From Setaria digitata (taxonomy: Eukaryota; Nematoda; Chromadorea; Rhabditida; Setariidae): a DNA stretch of 64,000 bases. The first letter of the stretch is position 1. Every line of letters begins with the position of its first letter. Location of the stretch: the NCBI GenBank assembly GCA_003640385.1, contig RCAB01000073.1, positions 1 through 64,000 of the forward strand, written 5' to 3'. The notes under the pieces were generated by a model. That model saw only the letters and a list, made by a program, of their open reading frames with translations, ran no database searches and was not told the DNA's origin. Shown in pieces: positions 52,301-63,372 of the stretch. The translations under genes and the position numbers were made by a program.

Positions 52301-55300
52301 GTAATGCTCAAAATTTTCGTTTTTCATTGTCTTGCTTTGAAGATACCTCCTTTTTTTTAATAGTATAACATGTAATAAACAAATAAACAAACGAAAAGTT
52401 TAGCCTTCCATCGTTTAAAAGAAATATACAGAGCAAGTTTGTAAATCTTTTGAATTCCAAGGAACTGTGATGAAGCTGTTTAATCGAATTACCTTTATCT
52501 TCTCATGAAGTGAAAATGCTGATGATGACGGGAATGAGCTAGGTAAGAATGATACTGGACTGAAATTCTCTTCTCCAAGCTTTCTGATCTTTTATTGGTG
52601 GTGCGAACCAAATGATTAGACTGGAAAAATTAAAGACGAAGGAAGGCACGGAGACAAGAGAAATGAGCCAACATTTATAATCACTATTCTGGTTATGACT
52701 TCAGTCCTTTTCCCTTTCCTTGCAATAAGTAAGTTAAGGGCAGAGTTGAAGGAAATAATTTGTTTACATAATGAAAGTAATAGAAGTTGTTGCCTATCGC
52801 TGGAGAGTATCGTTTTCTCTCAGTGCATAAGGACGAAATTTGCTAATAAATCAGCAAATATTATATATACATATATGTAGAATGTAGAGATTTTGAGGAT
52901 TAATTAATTGTGGGTCACAAATAAATTGAGGACAAATTGGAAGAAAATGAAATTGCATGCATCCCTCAATTAGATACATTTTTTTTTTTTTTTCTTGTAG
53001 CAATTAATTCATTAACCTAATTCTTTGATTAATTTTTTTCTAGGAAAAAGTAAATATGCAATTTTTTTTTTTTTTTTTCGAATAGTCTTCAGAATTTATT
53101 CATATCAAACTTTCTTCAGTTCATACTTTTTTTTTGCTTCATAAAGATGATTTTATGGAATTATATAAGTGATAAATAGAAGTTACCGGACTAGAAAGAG
53201 TTTTTTTTTTGTTCTATATTTTATGAATTTCTGGTAGTTTTCGAATTCCTTAAATATTTTCTAGCTTTCTTAACTTTTTTTCAAATCTTTTATTTATCGG
53301 TTTATTTTCAACCATTTCTTCTCATTTTTCTTTTCTTTTTTCTTTAAAAAAAAAAAAAACTTCAGCCTTGTTTATTAAAACTTGTTTTCCTAGCAAGTTT
53401 TTTTTCTTATAACTTTCAAGCACATTTATTTTTAGGAGAATGCCCTAAAAACATGATAGAAATAGACTGATCACTTTTTACAAATGATATCTTCAACTCA
53501 TTTAAGAAGACAAAGCTTTGTTAATTGCACCGCTAATTAATTCGCGGAAGTACTGAAACTTAATTATTTTCTTTTAATCTTCATTTCAGACGTCCGTAGA
53601 CCCATTTTTCATCCTTCTTGTTTTTCTTGCACAGAAGACGATCGTTCTCGGCACAAAAACCTTTTCTAGAACTGCTACTATCTTTGCAGCTTCTCTTAAT
53701 CAGGCTTTAAATAATCAGATTAGTGATCTATAATCAGTGGTATTTACCTTGCCATTCTCAGCATTCGAATCCTTACCGTCTACGGCATACTATTAATCAT
53801 TGACAAGGTATCTCTTCAATCCTAAGCTGACTACTTACATTTTACAGCCTATTTTAATCATACTTACGTTTGACGCAACCACTCAATATCAAATGTAACA
53901 TGAATCAAGGCTAGGCTACTGATAGGTTATTACTAGTTGTTCATAGAAATTCTCGAGAGTTCCGTGTGCTTTTGGAGCCACGGTGATTCGAACTTTTAAA
54001 TAAGTGATTGAATCACTCAACTACACGATATTCTCATTGTCACATTAATTGTTATTAGTTTAAATTGCAATTAAAATCTTTCAAAAGTCTTTTTTTGTAT
54101 AAAAAATTAGCAGTGAGTGGCGCGAATTCAAATTGTCATCTTCTTCTGCTGTGCTGCTAACTGATCACTTTTGCCTGCTAGAACCAATGTACTCAACGAA
54201 GACGTATGACTTCTGACTAGTTATAATTGCTAACTGTCTGACAGATTTTGAAGCTTTACTTCATTTGCTAACTATTTTCGTGATGAAGCTAGAAGGCAGT
54301 TTCGTCAGATGGTATAAAAAATGAGCTCATCAATTTGGCACTTCGTGTGCTTCTGCATCATTCTTCTAAATTTTATAAAAAATCAAAAAGTTACTTTACT
54401 TTTACTACACTGTGTGAATTTCACAGATTTTAATGCCACCTATAAAGTGTATATGAGATGCAATTGCAACAGAAAAAGGGAGAAAACAGTTTGGAAGTTT
54501 TGTCAATGAGCAAAGCACAATCAAGTAGAGTTCTGTAAAAGGTTGAGGTTGCGAGAGATTATGTGGAAGGAGTAGTTATGATGAAAAGAGTGTAAACAGA
54601 ATGACTGGATAATTAAAAGGAAAAATTAATAAGAAAAAGTGAATGTTGGGAATCAAGTCGAGGAAAGGATGAAATCACTGTAATTCTTCAAGAGGAGTGT
54701 TGTTCAAAAATGCAATTAGCGATTGATCAGTATTGTACATCTTTCGTTAATTTGACTGGACACAATAGTCAAAATTCAGAAAATTGTCATTAATAAAAAA
54801 GAAGAAAGAAAGAATTTCAAGTTTTTTTTTTTTTTAAATCATAAAATTGAACTGATTAATACGAAATAATGAAATCTAAATTTTTTAAGATTTTTTAAAA
54901 TTCTTTGTTTTTTTCCCCATTATATTTCAGAATTAATTTCGGAAAATTGCTTCAAAATTCTTACTGTTTCAAACTTAAGCCATAAAGCATTGAGCGCAGT
55001 GATCGATACTTATTTCGTTTTTTGCTCAGTTTTCGTTTCTGACCACTTGTCAACCCAACATCGAGTGATAACTTCTTCTGCGACTGTTTTCTTTTATAAT
55101 GGGAGCTGCTACTACTTGATCGTGACCTCTTACAAATATGTTTCAGAATACAAAAAAAAAAGTAATTAATCAGTCTAAGCAAAAATATTGGAAAATGGAA
55201 AGTTATTTAATCAAATTAATTAAGGCTCCCAAGTGAATTTTAAACGTTTTCATCACTTCGTTATCAATTTCTTAACGTAACACATATGAGTTTAATAATT

Positions 55301-55383
55301 ACCAATGGCGAGGATATCATCCGTGACGGTGATCTTCTCTTTCTTTCCACGGGATGGCTATCAGACTGCGGCAATAAGTGCAT
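25330..55383 (-). CDS. RS/Lys-rich protein with tandem, catalytically degenerate tyrosine-phosphatase domains
   Basis: Twenty exons (high to low coordinate) keep phase throughout: 55383-55303, 55128-54965, 51618-51572, 44542-44009, 39503-39388, 39303-39256, 39106-38945, 38505-38368, 38049-37960, 37652-37459, 30876-30705, 30664-30571, 30459-30347, 30199-30100, 29927-29716, 29562-29443, 26444-26361, 26115-25982, 25531-25395, 25364-25330 (924 aa). Residues 1-85 are rich in RS/SR and Lys/Arg (ERKRRSPSR, RSRSSSSSSHYKRKQ). 95-275 is a Ser/Pro/Gln linker. PTP domain 1 (~315-590) has RNQF for KNRY, WELD for the WPD loop (W489) and VVHCSNGGGRSGAF with Cys524. Domain 2 (~640-924) has WPIE at 827 and VMSHNGVNRCGIY, so Ser replaces Cys. 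No transmembrane segment is seen. The ATG lies 10 bases after TTTCTATTTCAG, suggesting trans-splicing. Weakest joins: the acceptor at 39304 and the donor at 38944. A missing upstream receptor portion cannot be fully excluded. Confidence 0.78.
26445..29442 (-). other. 3.0-kb intron of the tandem-phosphatase gene
   Basis: AT-rich, with TTTTA low complexity at 26584-26690 (+). Frames such as 27505-27702 (+) and 28849-29135 (+) show no family features. No exon seen. Confidence 0.5.
26584..26690. repeat. TTTTA/TTATTTTA low-complexity repeat
   Basis: Irregular repeats of ATTTT and TTTTATTTTA inside a phosphatase-gene intron. Confidence 0.85.
33984..34003. repeat. TA dinucleotide microsatellite
   Basis: Perfect (TA)n run within the phosphatase-gene intron. 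Confidence 0.85.
35496..37277 (+). CDS. Cysteine-rich, probably secreted protein nested in an intron (5' end missing)
   Basis: Five exons join in phase: 35496-35703, 36010-36174, 36495-36600, 36745-36872, 37164-37277, with good acceptors (TTTCAG, TTTTCCAG, TTTTAAG, AATTTTAG) and a stop at 37275-37277. They give about 239 aa of the C-terminal portion. The first visible exon is a charged, probably helical segment (EKEEERLRLRWGRWKL). Exons 2-5 hold about a dozen cysteines in a regular pattern (FCRLDDEHNWCLRSCG, ICKHHYEE, CGAKKCGPY, CRLLICDIRC), ending CSRLFCSKLNPC, which suggests a disulphide-bonded extracellular domain. The pattern is reminiscent of the nematode CPG4/chondroitin-proteoglycan family, but I cannot confirm this. 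Exon 1 starts in phase 2, so at least one upstream exon is needed. A signal-peptide-like frame starting at 34553 (MNCRRSDVKFAYILLF) is a candidate but no phase-correct donor was found. The gene ends 181 bases from the host gene's exon. Confidence 0.68.
39504..44008 (-). other. 4.5-kb phosphatase-gene intron with two orphan exon-like frames
   Basis: Two - strand stretches look weakly exon-like: about 40590-40690 (EWFEKFQNSLEEIPPKIHTS) and 43159-43347 (SREQLLEQTDIGGESFTTRN). Neither has clear splice signals joining it to the neighbouring exons, and the flanking exons already join in phase. They may be alternative exons, decayed coding sequence or chance. Confidence 0.3.
44543..51571 (-). other. 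7.0-kb phosphatase-gene intron
   Basis: AT-rich, many A/T homopolymers, open frames of 60-105 codons without recognisable features on both strands (for example 48213-48428 and 48984-49301 on -). No gene supported. Confidence 0.5.
51619..54964 (-). other. 3.3-kb phosphatase-gene intron
   Basis: AT-rich with long T tracts near 52.98-53.4 kb. A + strand frame at 53590-53733 follows a good acceptor (CTTCATTTCAG) but reads a hydrophobic, unrecognised peptide and has no upstream partner. Confidence 0.4.
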
Positions 55384-55393
55384 TTTCCGAATA

Positions 55394-55400
55394 CTGAAAT
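55394..55400 (-). promoter_or_regulatory. Probable trans-splice acceptor for the tandem-phosphatase mRNA
   Basis: On the - strand a pyrimidine-rich TTTCTATTTCAG ends at 55394, ten bases before the ATG at 55383-55381, with no recognised upstream coding exon. An ordinary intron from an earlier exon is the alternative. Confidence 0.4.
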
Positions 55401-56970
55401 AGAAATTGAAAATAACTTCAAACTCCAATAATTTCCTGTCGAATTCATTCAAGTGTGGCATTCTTTTAGCTCCATTTTTACATAAAATCAGACTTATTTG
55501 CTCACTGAAAACAAAGCAGAGAGGGTTGGACACCTCAAGAAACAACTTGAAAGTCAGCAAAGCTCGGGCTGCACAAGTCAAGGTGCTCTTCAGTGAAGTG
55601 GGTGCGGGTAGATGAAGCACAAAGGGCTGAACTAAAATATTTACAAACTCATCATCATTCTGCTCCTTCCCTCTCAGTAGATGCTTTTGTAAAATTTAAA
55701 TTAACTTACCGTCATCATCAAATATTTGAACGAAATACGATACCTTTCCTTTCTGTCAGTAATCTATTAGTAAGACCTAATGATTCTGACGTGGAATGTA
55801 GTCTAAGCTTAGAATAACTAGCCTCTCATTAGACGGAATGAAAGCGTTCTACCGGATCAAGCCGTTTGTACATAATGACGAAACTCATTTCTAGAACATC
55901 GATACAGCATTTCCAGCTTCTTCCTAACAGTGATCAGTGCTAGTTTACACAAAACCTCTCCCACTGCCAGGATACTGCTTCCGACAGTCGAGACTTTTCC
56001 ATAAGATTAGGTAGCGATACATTTAATTAATAATCCCTGCAAATGGAACATTGCCAACTTCTAATTTTATATCAATTTTATGCGAAAGGAATGAAGCGAA
56101 AACGCTTGTTGATTCTTTTTGAGGAGAAAAATTAATATTTAATTGAAATAGGCAGTAAAAATTTTTATGAAAAAAAAAAACTGATTTAGATAAATTGATT
56201 AAAAAAAGACTAATTCAGTCGAATGTGATGAGAACTTTCTAGATATAAATACAATTGTCATACGTATCGCATTACCAATCGGAGGTGAATGCTGCTACAA
56301 ATGTTAATGATAATGATAACAGCTTGGTGATAGTAGCTAGTTTGCTTCAATAGTATGACGAAAACTTAAAAAAAAAAAGTACAATGACTAAAAAATATTT
56401 TAATTCATGCGTATATTATTATATCAATTGAGTAAATTTAGAGTTAGTTTGAGGGTACACATACCTTCGTGCATTTGTTGCAGTTTCAAATTTATTTCTA
56501 AGCCTGATTGCATGAAGCCTAGGGGGTGTTAACAAAATCAGCGCATTTTTTTTTTGACTAAAGAAAGAAGTGATCTTAACAATGACAGAAATGTCCCGAA
56601 AAGAGAATCGATCAACTCATTGACTTTACAGTTAATTAATTTGAAGTCTTAAAAAGTTTAATGCAACAACTTGTGTCAGTACGAATATGTTTTACTTTCA
56701 TATTAAGTTGTGTTAATTTTGTTGCTAAAATCAAGCAAAAGAGGAGGAATTAATTAAGAGCCCTGTCCTACTGCTCTGGTAAATACAAATTGTGTCACAC
56801 TTTACTGAAAGGTTTGTGTAAATTTGGAAGCTATTGTCTTATGATGCTTGATAATGCCTAAAATCAACAATTACTGTGAGGAAATATCTTGTTTCTGAAG
56901 TTCACGTTAAGAGACTCGTCCATTAAGACTTCAGGCTTTTGAGAGATTATCATTAACTACTGATAATTTT

Positions 56971-57173
56971 GTCGAGTCAGCAACATTATCAGAAATGTTC
57001 ATAACACAGGAAACCTTTAATTGCAATTTTTCTCTCATACTTTTTAAATTAATAAAATTAATATCTAAAGNGTGTCGAGTCAACAACATTATCAGAAATG
57101 TTCATAACACAGGGAACCCTTAATTGCAATTTTTCTCTCATACTTTTTAAATTAATAAAATTAATATCTAAAG
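56971..57173. repeat. 100-base near-identical tandem duplication around a single N (probable assembly join)
   Basis: 56971-57070 and 57074-57173 are the same 100-base sequence with three single-base differences by eye. Between them lie one N (57071) and two bases. This is the second such structure in the window and fits unmerged contig ends, possibly from two alleles. Confidence 0.85.
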
Positions 57174-57644
57174 ATTTCCTACTAAACCACTCAGTGAAAT
57201 GACGAAATTTGTCAGACCAATCTGTTCCTTTTGTCACTGTAATATATCAGAAAAAATCATTGCGAAGCATGATAAGGTTATTTTTGTTGCATAAAAATAT
57301 TCCAGATTAGATGAACAGATATGCTATCAGTGGATTATCAGATCGCTTAATTTATATGTACATGAAGTGATAGGACACTGCTTTAATCAGCAAGTTAGGT
57401 AAATAAATACGTTAACAGATGAAGCGTTCCAATTACCAGTGATTTAAGAGTGACATAAAACTATGATCATTTATTGGCTTATCCAGCTTCATCAAGAAAA
57501 GTGAGCAAGTTGGAGCTTCAATATAAGCTGTCTTTTCCTTCGTCTTCTAAAGAAGTCTTTTTTCCAAGTCAGTGTATGTACGGGTGCAAACTTCTCTGCA
57601 TCACTGGATGAGGACTTAAAGAGTTAGCAACTCTTATTTTTCAG

Positions 57645-57824
57645 AAAGTGAACACGTCTCCACGATTCACCTGGCTCACTTCAGCTGCAGAAATAAGTGC
57701 TCTATTCCTGCTGTGTACCTTTAAGCAGCATGGAATTGCTAAGATTGTCGTAGATATATGTACATGTTCAGACATTGCATGTTGGCTAATTTCATACGAG
57801 TGCTCAACAGCTGACCAGGCCTGA
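57645..57824 (+). other. Orphan exon-like open frame, Cys-containing
   Basis: After CTTATTTTTCAG a frame stays open for 59 codons to a TGA and reads a hydrophobic, cysteine-bearing peptide (including VVDICTCSDIACWL). No partner exon upstream was found, and the family is unrecognised. A terminal exon of an undetected gene and chance are both possible. Confidence 0.2.
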
Positions 57825-60800
57825 TCAGCCAAGAATTGAACTTGGAAGATAGTGAATTTCTGATAAATTATATCACTTTAACTTTGCCTTTTATTGAAGT
57901 GATTGTTTCAGTGAAGTAAGAGAGCAGCATCAGCAAGTCTCAAGTTTATTCATTTTTATTTTAGCACAAAATGAAGATATTCTGCGGAAGTAAACCGGAG
58001 TTAGAGAAATGTTCTTCGCTTCGCAAGTGTACCAGAAGGTAATTTGCCTTCAGTCCATGAATATTTTTCTAGATCGATTGACACACTTTCTACCTTTCTA
58101 TTCCACTATTAGCTGTTTTCGAGCACTATTTAATCGTAGTAATAATATGACAAGTTATAAGCAATTGCGCTATATTTCATGTCATGGATGATGAAGTAGA
58201 GCGTAGATTTAATCAATTAAATTCTCCGATGATTTTTGCTTGTAAAAGACGAGGAGTAATTTGAAAAGCAATTTTAAAAGACTTTAAAATACAGAGGAAG
58301 TATGGAAAAAAAAAAAGGATGAAAAGAGTCTTCTATTTATCCAGACGATAATAAAACAGGATTAAATATCTGGTGAATGATTAAATTTTATTTTCTAAAC
58401 AGTTTAATCAGCATTACAATAGCAACACGAAGTATTCGAAATTATTAATCATACTAATTATATTTTAAAATCTTATGTTAATGAACACTCGAAAAAAATA
58501 AAAGCTTGCTGTGATTGCTTCGTAATTTGAATGAGAAGTCAGGTGATTTATATTAGGCAGTTGGAATTGAAGAAAATTAAAACTGCCAAGCAAAACCGTA
58601 GCCTGAGACCAAGATGCTACTATTTTAGGTGATGTAGTGTTTCATTTTTGTTGTAAAAACTCGAAAATTATAGAGTGCGACTGAAAATATTTTCGAAGCT
58701 ATTGAAATAACTTTCAACAATGCCATTTAAAGAATGGCTGGGATTTAATAAAATTTAAGAAAAGGGAAAAACATTGAAGAATACACAATGTGGCGTGATA
58801 ATTATCGCCTTGAGGTTTACCCTTTTTGACTTTCAAAAGGTTGTAATTTTAAAAGAACATCAGGAACAATTGAAGGCACCTTCTTTCTTCATCAACAAAG
58901 CTTTTAGAACAAAAATTTCATAACATCCATTTAATATACTATTGCCTAGACGTTCATACTTTGTTAGGATTATAAAATTAATAACGATCCTCTCTCTGTA
59001 ATTACATAAATGTTGACTTCTGGCTGAATACTCCTGTCATTTCCAGGAAGTCCTAGTTTATAAATATGATTTCCCTACTACCAAAAAAGTTGTCAAGTAG
59101 TCATCAAGTAAAATTAAAAATTCTTATGTTTTGAACAGTTGAAAGTGTACGTATCAACTGTTAGAATACTTCTCCTACTTTTATGGAACTCGAGAACGAA
59201 ATGAAGGATCACTGTCTAGTAGCCGTCTGCTTCATCAGAAGCTTATGCCACCTGTTTTGGATTTTGTTGATTCTCGAGAGGAACGAAACATCGACAGTAT
59301 CGAAAAACATAGAAGACAAGTGGGAGAAGAAATGAGACAATGAGGAACTTTTCTGGATGGACAAAACGAGTTATTTCGTGGAAAGTCGCGGGAAGACCGG
59401 TTTTAAATTTGTTGAAGCAAGGTACAGAAACTGGAAAGACTTTTCCGAATATTTGACAGTAAAAATGGATTAACTCTATTCTAAACCTTGGCGGTATGTC
59501 TAATAGCTATGTTCGGTAACCTTATACGAATGATTGAAAAATCGTTTATTTTCAACGATTGCATCACTAGAAAGTGGGAAGCAAAGAAACCGGAATACCT
59601 ACCGGAGTGACGGTATCAAATTTTTTTTTCTTTGAAAAGAGAATGGAATTAGTTGTTAGTCAGACATGGTGAGTCATACTGAATCCGTGAATATAAAAAA
59701 GTTGGGTGAGTGGGATTAGGTAGAAGAGACAAGAAAAATGATGTGGCTAGAACTGATCGGCTGGTAAGCACTGATAATTGATGGATCTGATAAAGAGACA
59801 GGTGCTCACTCTCTTTTCTGGGCCAGGCAAGAAGAGGATAACTTTGCAACAAGTTCGTTCAATCTTCTCCACTCATCTCGTATCAGATCAGTTGGCATCC
59901 GTTGCATTTCACAATCGATGAAATGCCTGGCTGATAAAACTCAACAGAATCGATTAACCGATCAGCGAATCTCCGATTTTTGGTCAAAAAATTTAAAAAT
60001 CGCCTGCACAAATGGTTCTTTCTGTGGTGTGTGTTCCATTTCTGTTTACCATGTGTTTTGAAACAAAAATTTTAAAGAATTTTAAATAAAAATTGTAAAG
60101 AACAAAGGATTGCGGCGGGAGCCTAAAGTTGAAGATCTCACTGGTCAATCGCTGATTTCACTGAACACAGATCAACAACCTTTAGCCTTTGTTTTTCGGA
60201 GCTAATTTCTCGATAAGAAATTGTTCCTAAGTAAATTATTTATGTAGAAAATGAAAATTTATTTATGCTCAAATTATGCAAATTTTTCTTTTGCGACACT
60301 AGCGCTCAAATCCTTGATGCTAAAACTAGTTGATACCAGCTAGTCTTCTGCTAAACTTGTCAGTATTATCACTAGCGTAAGAGGAAATTCCTGCTAATTT
60401 GATAGGAATAAGGAATCTATTCTATGTTAATCAACAAGACCGGTATGTCACGATGACAATGACAACTGTAAAAGATCTAAATTATTTTATCATCAACGCA
60501 ATTATATTCTTTAATTATAAGGGTAAAACTATTCAAGTAAATTGAAATAGCTTAACCATAAGTCCGAAGTCTGAAAAAATCTAAATTTAAGGAACATTTA
60601 GAAGGTCTAAAGCTAAAGCTAACTAGTGCTATCCTCTTGTGTAGCGTCGGAAGATAATTAAATGACACCACGAAAATTTTATATATATTCCAAAGAATCC
60701 ATACTTTACTTTATCTCCAAATTTTCGTCAAAATTCATTTATTGCTAAATCAGTAGTGCTGGGGACTTACTCACTCCAAATATCCTTTCGGTTCATAAAA

Positions 60801-63372
60801 CAAAAAAAAATTTCCGAAACATCGCAACTTGTAGAAAAATATGCTCGAGTAGTAATTTTTGAATGTTCAAAATATTCCGCAGCTAGCTCCGAGTCCTACT
60901 GTTTAATTTTCCATTTAATTTTCTTAATTACAGAAGGTTTCAGGAACGAAAAGTACATTATTAATTAGTTTGACTTATTATGCACGATATATTCCACATT
61001 TCACAGCAAGTAGCACAAAGCAGATTGTAGTTTTCTGAGCTCCTTTCACACTGTTTTGAATAAACAGTGCAAGAACTCAAATTCAATGTTTGTTTTGAAT
61101 CGGTTAAACCAGATCTAGTTAACTTTTTGAAGTTCATACTGCAAGCATCGTTTGTTTGTTGCATCAATCGAGGTTGAAACTGAATGAATGAGTAGTAGAT
61201 AGTACCATTCGAATTAATTATTTCAACATCAATTTATTAATTAAAAGATTATCTGCTTACCAATTCTATATCCAATTGTTACGTTGGAAATAACATCATA
61301 GATTATAAAATTCTGTTTCATATTAATTCTTGATTTTAACCTGTTTCTTAAGATTGCAATGAAAATGTGATAGTTTCTTACATTCACAATTCAATTGTCA
61401 CATCTGATATCTGATAAAATGGGGTCGATTAGTTGATTTATTTAATATTAGATAAATCAACGTCAAATATCTGAGTGGAGAGGTTTGGAGATGAAATAAA
61501 TGCAAATTATAGAAATTCTAGGAACAAAATTTAAATCGCAAATGAACCATTGTTTTCAATAAGTTTTAAAAAAAATAACTTTCGGAATTGCTTATAAAAG
61601 ATAACTTTTTCGAGTTCAAAAGCATTTTATAGTAAGGTGAAGTGAATAATTTTTGAATAGATGTCCGTTCTATCAAAGTTGAGAGCAGCTCGGGCGATGA
61701 GAGTGTTTATCGAGTAGTGACTTTAAAAAACAAAGCAAGTGGATAAATAAACAAATTAGGTTGATGAGAAATGAACTGAGTTCACGAAATCAATTTGTTT
61801 CAAATGGAAATAAGTTTAGTCATATTGGCAATTTTTCATTGTTAAGAAATAATTATTCTTTAATTAGATACCTTTGCAGACTATCCATTTTCATACCTAT
61901 CTATATTATTTATTCTTCACCGATTTTATTTCAAGTATGAGGCTCACTGGTCTAATTAATTACACTGCTCACTTAATCTAACAACTTGCTCATTACTTCA
62001 TTCTAAACATGTGTTCTACTTACCTATTTATTTCAGGATTTCGTAACAAAAAGGATCAAATAGAATCATCCCTTATTTAATATAATTTAAAAAAAAACGG
62101 TTTTTTTGTAAAATACAAAAGGTTTTCGTTTATTTCAACTAGTCATTGAAAATGAGTAATATATAGATGTTTGTAAAATTAGTCAATCCGACTTATTGTT
62201 TTCCAGTTAGTTATTTAATAAATTCTTCAAACGAAGGTGTAATTGTGTTTTGATTCACTATAAAAACAGTTCCAGTTAAAATGTGCATTACAAATTAGAA
62301 TCAAATCAATGGAAGCCAATACTGATTTCAAAATTTGTTATGTTATAAAACACAAAAATGCTTCTTGCAAAACATTTCATGTGTTCAGTTATCAGTTCTT
62401 TAACTATTTCTACTAGGTCAGTTATTTAAATACAGCTCAAATAGATTCCAAAACTTCTGATCAGGCGAATTATGATATCTAGCCTATCAGATTCATGCAG
62501 TGAAAAGTTTATGTAATATAAAACATTATCATGAATAAATTATGATAGAGAATTATGACGAAAAAACCATGATACTAATTTTTTATGTAATTACGAAGAA
62601 TATTGTAAAGATGGAAAATATGTAGTCAGTGAGAGAGAATAATTAATTTATTTAGATGTGATTTCAGAATTGAAAATGTGTTACTTTAGGACTTCTAAAA
62701 CTTTTTTTCCAAAAGAATCGAATTAGTTTCTTCTCTTCATATGTATCTTTCAGGAAGTTGAAATTTTTTCACTAATTTATATGCGGGATACAATAGGTAC
62801 AAATGATTATCAAGTGATAATTCATTAGTGATAAACAAATTGCAATAAAAATAAGAAAAAAAAGCTGGATGTGACGATAAGATCGATAAATTGATAATGC
62901 TCCAACTCTTATCCAAAATTTCTATAATGTGCACCTAGATTTCTGATGATTAAAACACGATATAAGGAATTTTTGTGAATTTTGATAATATAGAACTTAG
63001 ATCTTAGTGAAAGTGGGTAGTAAATTTTGCAGGTCCTACAAGCTAGTCTGAACTGTTAATAAGACTTTATAGATTTTTCTAAAAGATAGCACATGCATTT
63101 ATAATCATGAAGACCAAGGTTAGAGGTCAGGAGAGTATTTCACGTAGCAATTAAAAAGATCTTGATAGTTTAATGGAAATTATTGAACAGTTATCATAAG
63201 TTCCAAGCAAATATTTCGAGATTCATCAAAAATCAAAGAATTAACTTTTTAATTATTGTTGTAAACAGTGACAAATTATTTTTAAAATAAATTAATTTTC
63301 AGAAATCACCACGAAAAACAGAAGGAGACTGTGGCAAAGAAGAAATTTCCACCTAACAAACATCATCTACAA

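Larger units (their letters stand above)
55401..63372. other. 8-kb largely non-coding interval
   Basis: No convincing gene. It contains the N-flanked duplication at 56971-57173 and one exon-like + frame at 57645-57824. Promoter sequence for the phosphatase gene should lie near its right-hand start (about 55.4-56.5 kb), but no element can be pinpointed. Confidence 0.5.

Noticed and set aside
54961..55182. Reading the - strand RS-rich frame as a gene end at its TAA
   Set aside because: A GTAAGA donor just before the TAA joins in phase to the 51.6-kb exon and onward to the PTP exons.
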